Assembly: GCA_903897985.1 (NCBI GenBank)
Contig: CAIUDS010000501.1
Location: 1 to 8,281 of the forward strand
DNA length: 8,281 nucleotides
DNA from: an uncultured delta proteobacterium
GTDB lineage: Bacteria > RBG-13-61-14 > DRUE01
Direction of reading: 5' to 3'
The position numbers and the translations under genes are program-made. The notes beneath the pieces were generated by a model, which was given only the letters and a program-made list of their open reading frames with translations, did not search any database and had not been told where the DNA came from. Below, piece after piece: positions 1 through 6,000 of the stretch (the first letter of the stretch is position 1; each line of letters opens with the position of its first letter).

Positions 1-1
1 C

Positions 2-34
2 GCGCTGACCTGGTGCTTGGCCGGCCGGGCGGCC
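2..34 (+). other. C-terminal end of a Sec-type signal peptide (partial)
   Basis: The first eleven residues read ALTWCLAGRAA and are followed by TNVELVGP, the first strand of the next domain. A short hydrophobic stretch ending in small residues (GRA or RAA) just before a folded extracellular domain is what the h- and c-regions of a type I signal peptide look like. Cleavage would fall after Ala10 or Ala11. The Cys at residue 5 is not in a lipobox, since the residues before it are L-T-W rather than L-A/S-G/A. If correct, the start codon is only a few dozen bases left of the window. Confidence 0.6.
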
Positions 35-3000
35 ACCAATGTGGAACTGGTCGGCCCCACTACGCCGGTCGCGCCCGGGACCGAGTTCACGGTCACCCTC
101 AAACTGAATTCCTCCCTCACCCTTTTGGGGCTCTATTCTTTCAAGATCACTTTTGACAAAAGCCTGTTTGAACTGGTCTCGGTCAAATATGGCACCCATT
201 CCGAGTTCCAAAGACCCTCGGCCAGCGTCAGTTCCTATTACGATTACTTATACATCAACGACACCAACAAAGACTATGGCGGGTCGTGCCAGTCGGTTAC
301 CCTCAAGGACCTGGCTTATCTCCGGCTCCGGGCCAAATCCACCGCCACCGCGGGCGCGGTGTCCAATTTCAACTTTGTCTCGAGCAGTCCTTACCCCACG
401 CTCAAAAACTGCTCCGGAAGCAACTATGCCGGCGTGGGCTATGTGGGCGCCGTGGTCACGATTTACGATCTTGAGGAAACCACCACTCATCTGCAGCAAT
501 ACCTGGACCTCACCGCGACCACCAACGGGAGTTGGGTCTTCGATGAATTCGACCTGGATGCCTTGAGTAGCCTCCTGGTCCGGACCACTTACAATGTTTC
601 CGATTCGAGACAGGTCAAGCTGGGCGGCATCCAGTTGGATTTCATGGGCCACGCCCGCGCCGGATATTACGACCTGGCCTACGGCGAAGCCGTCACCCGG
701 CCCACCCGCTTCATCAGCGCCGGAGCCAACGGCGTGTGCAACACCGCCAAGGCCAGCGACGATGTCCAGGTCATCCCGGTCAACCAAGGATACCCCGACG
801 CCATCTGCATCCTGCCCGGACCGAACAATGTCATCAACACCACTCCCGCGGGCGGCGACATCCGGGTGGGGCAGACCATCACCCCCGGGACCAATGGGGT
901 CTGCAACACCACCGCCGCGGGAGATGATGTTCAGCAAATCCCTAATGGACAGGGCCAGCCTTATGCCCTGTGCATTGCCCCGGGCGTCAATAGCGTCCTG
1001 AATACCAGCCTTGCCGGCGATGACACTTACCTGAACGGCTCCATTGACGGACTAACCAAAGCCACCGGCACCATCCTCTCCACCGCCAAATATCAGCAAA
1101 AGGGCCGGGTCAGCTCCATGGTCAAGGTAATGCCGCTCACCTATTTAACCGGCGGCAAATATTCCGCCTGGTACAACACCTCCGGCTATTACCCGGTCAT
1201 GGTCCGGGTGCTCGATGAAAACGGCTATCCCAAGTCCGGCGTGGCGCCGCTCTTCACCATCACCTCCGGCGCCGGCCGCTTCTATTACAACCGCACCGAA
1301 TCAACTTATATCCAGGGACAGCCCGCGGACAAATTCAAGGGCCTGGGCGACGCCCCGGACGGCGCCGTGGGCGGCGTGATTCATATGCCCTTGGGCGAGA
1401 CCACCGGCACCCGCATAGATGTAACCCTCAATGCCGATGCCGCCAAGGGCATCACCAGCAGCCTCTCCACCACTTTCTGGCTCTATACCCCGGCCGCGGC
1501 CCAGCCGGCTCCCAGCGCCCCGATCTTCACCGCCTTCAATTCCTCTACCCACGATCCCGGCAGCCCGCTGGTGGCGGATTTCCGCGATAGCGCTTACCTT
1601 TACGGCTTCAGCCGGTTCATGAAGCTGATCTCCAGCCGGGATGTGGCCAACGGCGGGCTCCTCGATCTCGGCGGCGAGCGGCAGGACGGCATTGTGTATG
1701 ATAATTTTTCCAATTATCCCGCCGTGACCAGTCAAACCTGCGGCACCCCTCTGCAATGGAGCAATGTCTCCTGCACCACGAATGTCGTCAAGGACGCCGA
1801 GGACGGATGGTTTGAATCCAGCGCGCTCAAATTTAACTCTCCCTCGGACGGCTACATCTGCTATATCCAGCTCATTCCCTGCATCACCGGCAAACATGGG
1901 ATCAAGTTCGGCTTGCAGTATAAATTTGACGACTCTAGCAAGTCCGTGCCCACCACCAGCAGAGTGGAATTCAAATACTATGATTATCGTAATGGCCAAT
2001 ATACCACGTTCAAGACCATCGAACCCGATGACTTGCAAATTTCTGATCCCCTGGGGGCCAGCAATTGGTATTGGCTGTGGGAAGAACTGGACCTCTCGGG
2101 AAACGATTTGTTTTATGACAAGGATACCTTCTATTTATATGTCTATTTTTACCTGGACGCCAATGACACCATCTGGTTTGATAATTTCACGCTTACCGGC
2201 TTTACGAACATTTATAAGCAAGACTTTGAAGCCTATACCCCGCCCACGGTTCCGTTCGGGACCTCCCTGGATTACCCCGCTTATATCAACTCCGGGCCGG
2301 ACGGCGTCCGCGATGTGACCTCGCTCTTGGGCAATGACGGATACTTTTTTATTTATAATTACGGCAAGGCCTCCCAGCCCTGCATCTTTCCCGGACCCAA
2401 TAAGGTGAGCAACACCACTCTGTCCGGGGACGACCACCTGGACGCCGCAACCAAAATCATTGACAGCGGCGCCAATGGCGTTTGTAACAGCGCCGCGGGC
2501 GGGGACGACTTCCAGTTCATCCCGGTCGGACAGGGCCAGCCCTTTACCATCGAGATCTCCACGGGCTCGGACCAGATCCTGGACACCCCGGCCGCGGGGG
2601 ATGACGAGGTGGTCAATCCGCTCGGGCCCACTCCGGGAATCAAAACCATGAGCGGGACCGGCGCGGATGACACCGCCAAATATCTGTCCATCGGCAGGTC
2701 GGCAACCAGTGTCGGCAATATCGCCAGCTATTCGGTGCAGAAAACCCTGGACTTGGGAGACTATCGCTATGTGTATCTGACTTTTTGGACCAAAACCGCC
2801 AGCATGGCCGATGGCAATGGGCAGGAGTTTGTCTGCGAGGTCAGCGATGACAGCGGCCAAACCTGGACCGAAGTCTGGGACTTTGAAGGCACGGACGAAG
2901 CGGCCTGGGTTTTCCACAAAATCCAGCTCCATAATGATCCGCGCTTCCGCCTCAACGATGGATTCATCGTCCGCTGGCGCGCCAGCATGGACTATGTCGA

Positions 3001-6000
3001 GCCCACCGACGGCGCCTATCTTGACGAGATCCGGATCTATGGCTCGCAGGGCGAGCCGGACATGCAGGTCGGCGATATCGAGGATCATGGAAACGGCTAT
3101 TACCGCGGCCAGTTGAATTCCTATACCCCGGGCAATTACGATGTTGCCGCCGTTTATTCTCCGCCCGACGCGGATTGGGACAACGGCTTCTATCCGAAGA
3201 TCTCCAGCATTTACCCCCACACGGTCAATACCCTGCAAGTTGACCCCAAAACGGTCAAGGTGATCCCGGAGAATTTCAAGCTCGACGCCTGCAAAAGATT
3301 GAACTATTCGGTGATCGGCAAGAAAGTGGGCCAAAGCAAGTATAGCGACCTGACCAGCCTTTACCGGCTCGAGATCCACGGGCCGGCCCATGAGGTCAGC
3401 CCCGGCATCATCCAGGCCGAGTGCAACACCGGCGGCACCGTCAACACCTATTATGTCCGCGCCATCCCCATCGTGCCGGGTCTGATTGATCCCGAAGGCG
3501 GCGGAGACGGCATCCAGACCGGGGTCGTGAGCGGAAGGATCTTCAAGCCCAACCTCGACGGCGCCGGCAGCGCCAATGTCCAGGTCAAGTTCGACGCCGA
3601 CAACAAAATGTATGGAACCACCGACTCCGACGGCTTTTACATGTTCGGCGGGGTCCCCGCGGGGACCGGATACACGGTCATCGCCATGAAATCCAGTTAT
3701 ACCAAGGTTAAAAAAGATAATGTCAATGTCACCGCCGGCGGCAATAAGACGGTGGATCTGGTGCTGGGCAGCGGGAATGACTGCGACGGCGACGGCACCC
3801 TGGACGGAGCGGACACCGACGATGACAACGACGGCGTGTCCGACGCCACCGAGGCCACCGGATGCAAGTGCGCCCCGGACTGCGACTTTGACGGCCATGC
3901 GGACAATGTGGACAAGTTTCCCACCAATGCCTCGGAATGGCTGGACACCGACAATGACGGCACCGGCAATAATACCGACACGGATGACGACGGCGATGGC
4001 TTGTTGGATTGCGAGGAAATCGGTCTAAACTGCGAAGCCTGTCCTGGCGGCACTTGCTCTCATCCGGACGGCTTCATCACCGATCCACTCAAGGCCGACA
4101 CCGACGGCGGCGGCAAAAGCGATCATTTGGAATATCCCAGCACAGACCCGACCAATGCCGCGGACGACGCTTACGCGGATACCGATGGCGATCTCCTGAC
4201 GGATAATATCGAAACCAATACCGGCGTCTGCGGCGGCGCCTGGACCCAAATGAACACCAGGAGCAATCCCGATTCCGTTGACAGCGACGCCGATGGCCTG
4301 GGCGATTACGCGGAAGTGAAAACCTACGGCACCAATCCCAAATGCGCGGACACCGATGCCGATGGTCAGACCGACCTCAAGGAAATCCAGACTTATTCTC
4401 CCGAGGGCACGGCGTGCATGAACCCCCTGGTCGCGGACACCGACGGCGACGGCCGCAACGACGGCGTGGAAGACGCGGACCACGACAATGTTTTGGACGC
4501 CGGCGAGACCGATCCCTGTAACCCGGACACCGACGGCGACGGCCTGCCCGACGGCTGGGAAGTGACCAACACCCTCGACCCCCGGGCGGATGACGACCAC
4601 CTGGACGCGGACAGCGACGGCGCGAACAACATGACCGAATACTTGAACGGGACCAACCCCAAAAATTCGGACACCGACGGCGACACCATGAATGACGGAT
4701 GGGAAATCCAGTATATGACTTATACCAATCCGACCAATGCCTCGGTCCCCGGGGCCGCGGTGGACGCCGACAGCGACGGCCTGACCAACTACGAGGAATC
4801 CCTGGCCGGGACCAATCCCCAGGTGGCCGATACCGACGGCGACCTCATGCCCGACGGGTGGGAAGTTGACAACGGATTGGACCCGCTCGAATCCAATACC
4901 GGCGTTGACAGCGATGGCGACGGCCTGATTGATCTCGAGGAATACAATCATAACACCTTCCCCCTGGATACGGATTCCGATGACGACTTCCTCAATGATT
5001 ATATCGAGGCCCATGTCTGGGTCTGCGCGAACCCGAGAAATAATGATACGGATGGCGATGGTCTCCTCGATGGGAACGAAGACGCGAATCACAACGGCTC
5101 CTTGGGCGCGGCCGAAACCAGTCCCTGCCTGGCCGACACCGATGCCGGCGGAGAGAATGACGGTTCCGAGGTCGCCGCCGGCCGGAACCCGCGCGACAAC
5201 CGCGACGACCGCCTGACCATCACCATCGGGACCGAGAGCGGCACCTGGGATCAGCCTCTTCATACTTACTACCATGATTCCCGCACCCAGGTAATCTACG
5301 GCGCCACCGCGATCGCCCACGCCGGAGACCTCAAGAGCGTGGCCTTGGATGTGACCACCCTTCCCGGCCAGACCGTCAACTACTGGACCATCCGCATGAA
5401 ACATACCGCTTTGACCACTTATGGAGCAACCGGCTCGTTTGAAGGCCCCGCCTCGGGCTGGACCACCACCTATCAGAATAATGAAGTCGTTTCCAGTACC
5501 GGATGGAACACTTATAATTTGACCAATCGTTTCTGGTATAACGGCACCAGCAACCTCATGATTGACTTCAGCCATAACAACACGCGCTACACCACCAACG
5601 GATTTGTCCATTACACCGCCAGCGGCGCCAACACCCGCTCCCTTTTCTCCTACAGCGACAGCGGTCTCGGCGATCCCCTGAACTGGATCGGCTCCGGCCC
5701 CAGTCCGGATGGCACTGAAATCGCCCGGATTCCCAACCTCAAGATCGTGCTCGCGCCGGACACCGATGCGGACGGCCTGAGCAATGAAATGGAACTCGCC
5801 CACGGAGGCATTTACAACGACACCGACACCGACAACGACGGGCTGCTGGACGGCGTGGATTATTACTGGGGATGCGGCGGCCTGAATGACACCGATGCGG
5901 ACGATGATACCATTCTGGACGCGACCGAGGACGCGGATCATGACGGCGTGCTCGATGCGGCAGAAACCAGCCCCTGCCTGGCCGACACTGACGGCGGCGG

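Larger units (their letters stand above)
2222..3043 (+). other. Jelly-roll-like module 2, apparently interrupted by two GDD repeats
   Basis: The segment DFEAYTPPTVPFG at 2222-2260 is the usual opening ('DFE.Y.....P.G') of a MAM-like/jelly-roll domain. The expected body appears only at 2672-3043: AKYLSIGRSA, KTLDLGDYRYVYLTFWTKT, FVCEVSDDSGQTW, FIVRWRASMD and the closing AYLDEIRIYG. Between them lie two GDD repeats (2285-2623). The simplest reading is that the GDD pair is inserted in an early loop of this domain. The alternative is that the DFEAY segment belongs to the preceding domain and the body starts independently. The body itself is well supported by its 'cevSdDsGqtW' and 'lDeIri.g' motifs. 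Confidence 0.55.

Noticed and set aside
2..34. Lipoprotein signal (lipobox) at the N-terminus
   Set aside because: The Cys is preceded by L-T-W, which does not fit the lipobox rule, and more hydrophobic and small residues follow before the mature domain.
713..2623. GDD repeats as RTX (GGxGxDxxx) calcium-binding nonapeptides
   Set aside because: The period is about 27/55 residues, not 9, and the GGxGxD signature is absent.
153..5216. Short + strand open frames in other phases, such as 153-566, 594-1001, 1764-2318 and 4929-5216
   Set aside because: They overlap the continuous giant frame, encode Pro/Arg/Ser/Thr-rich low-complexity products, and match no family.
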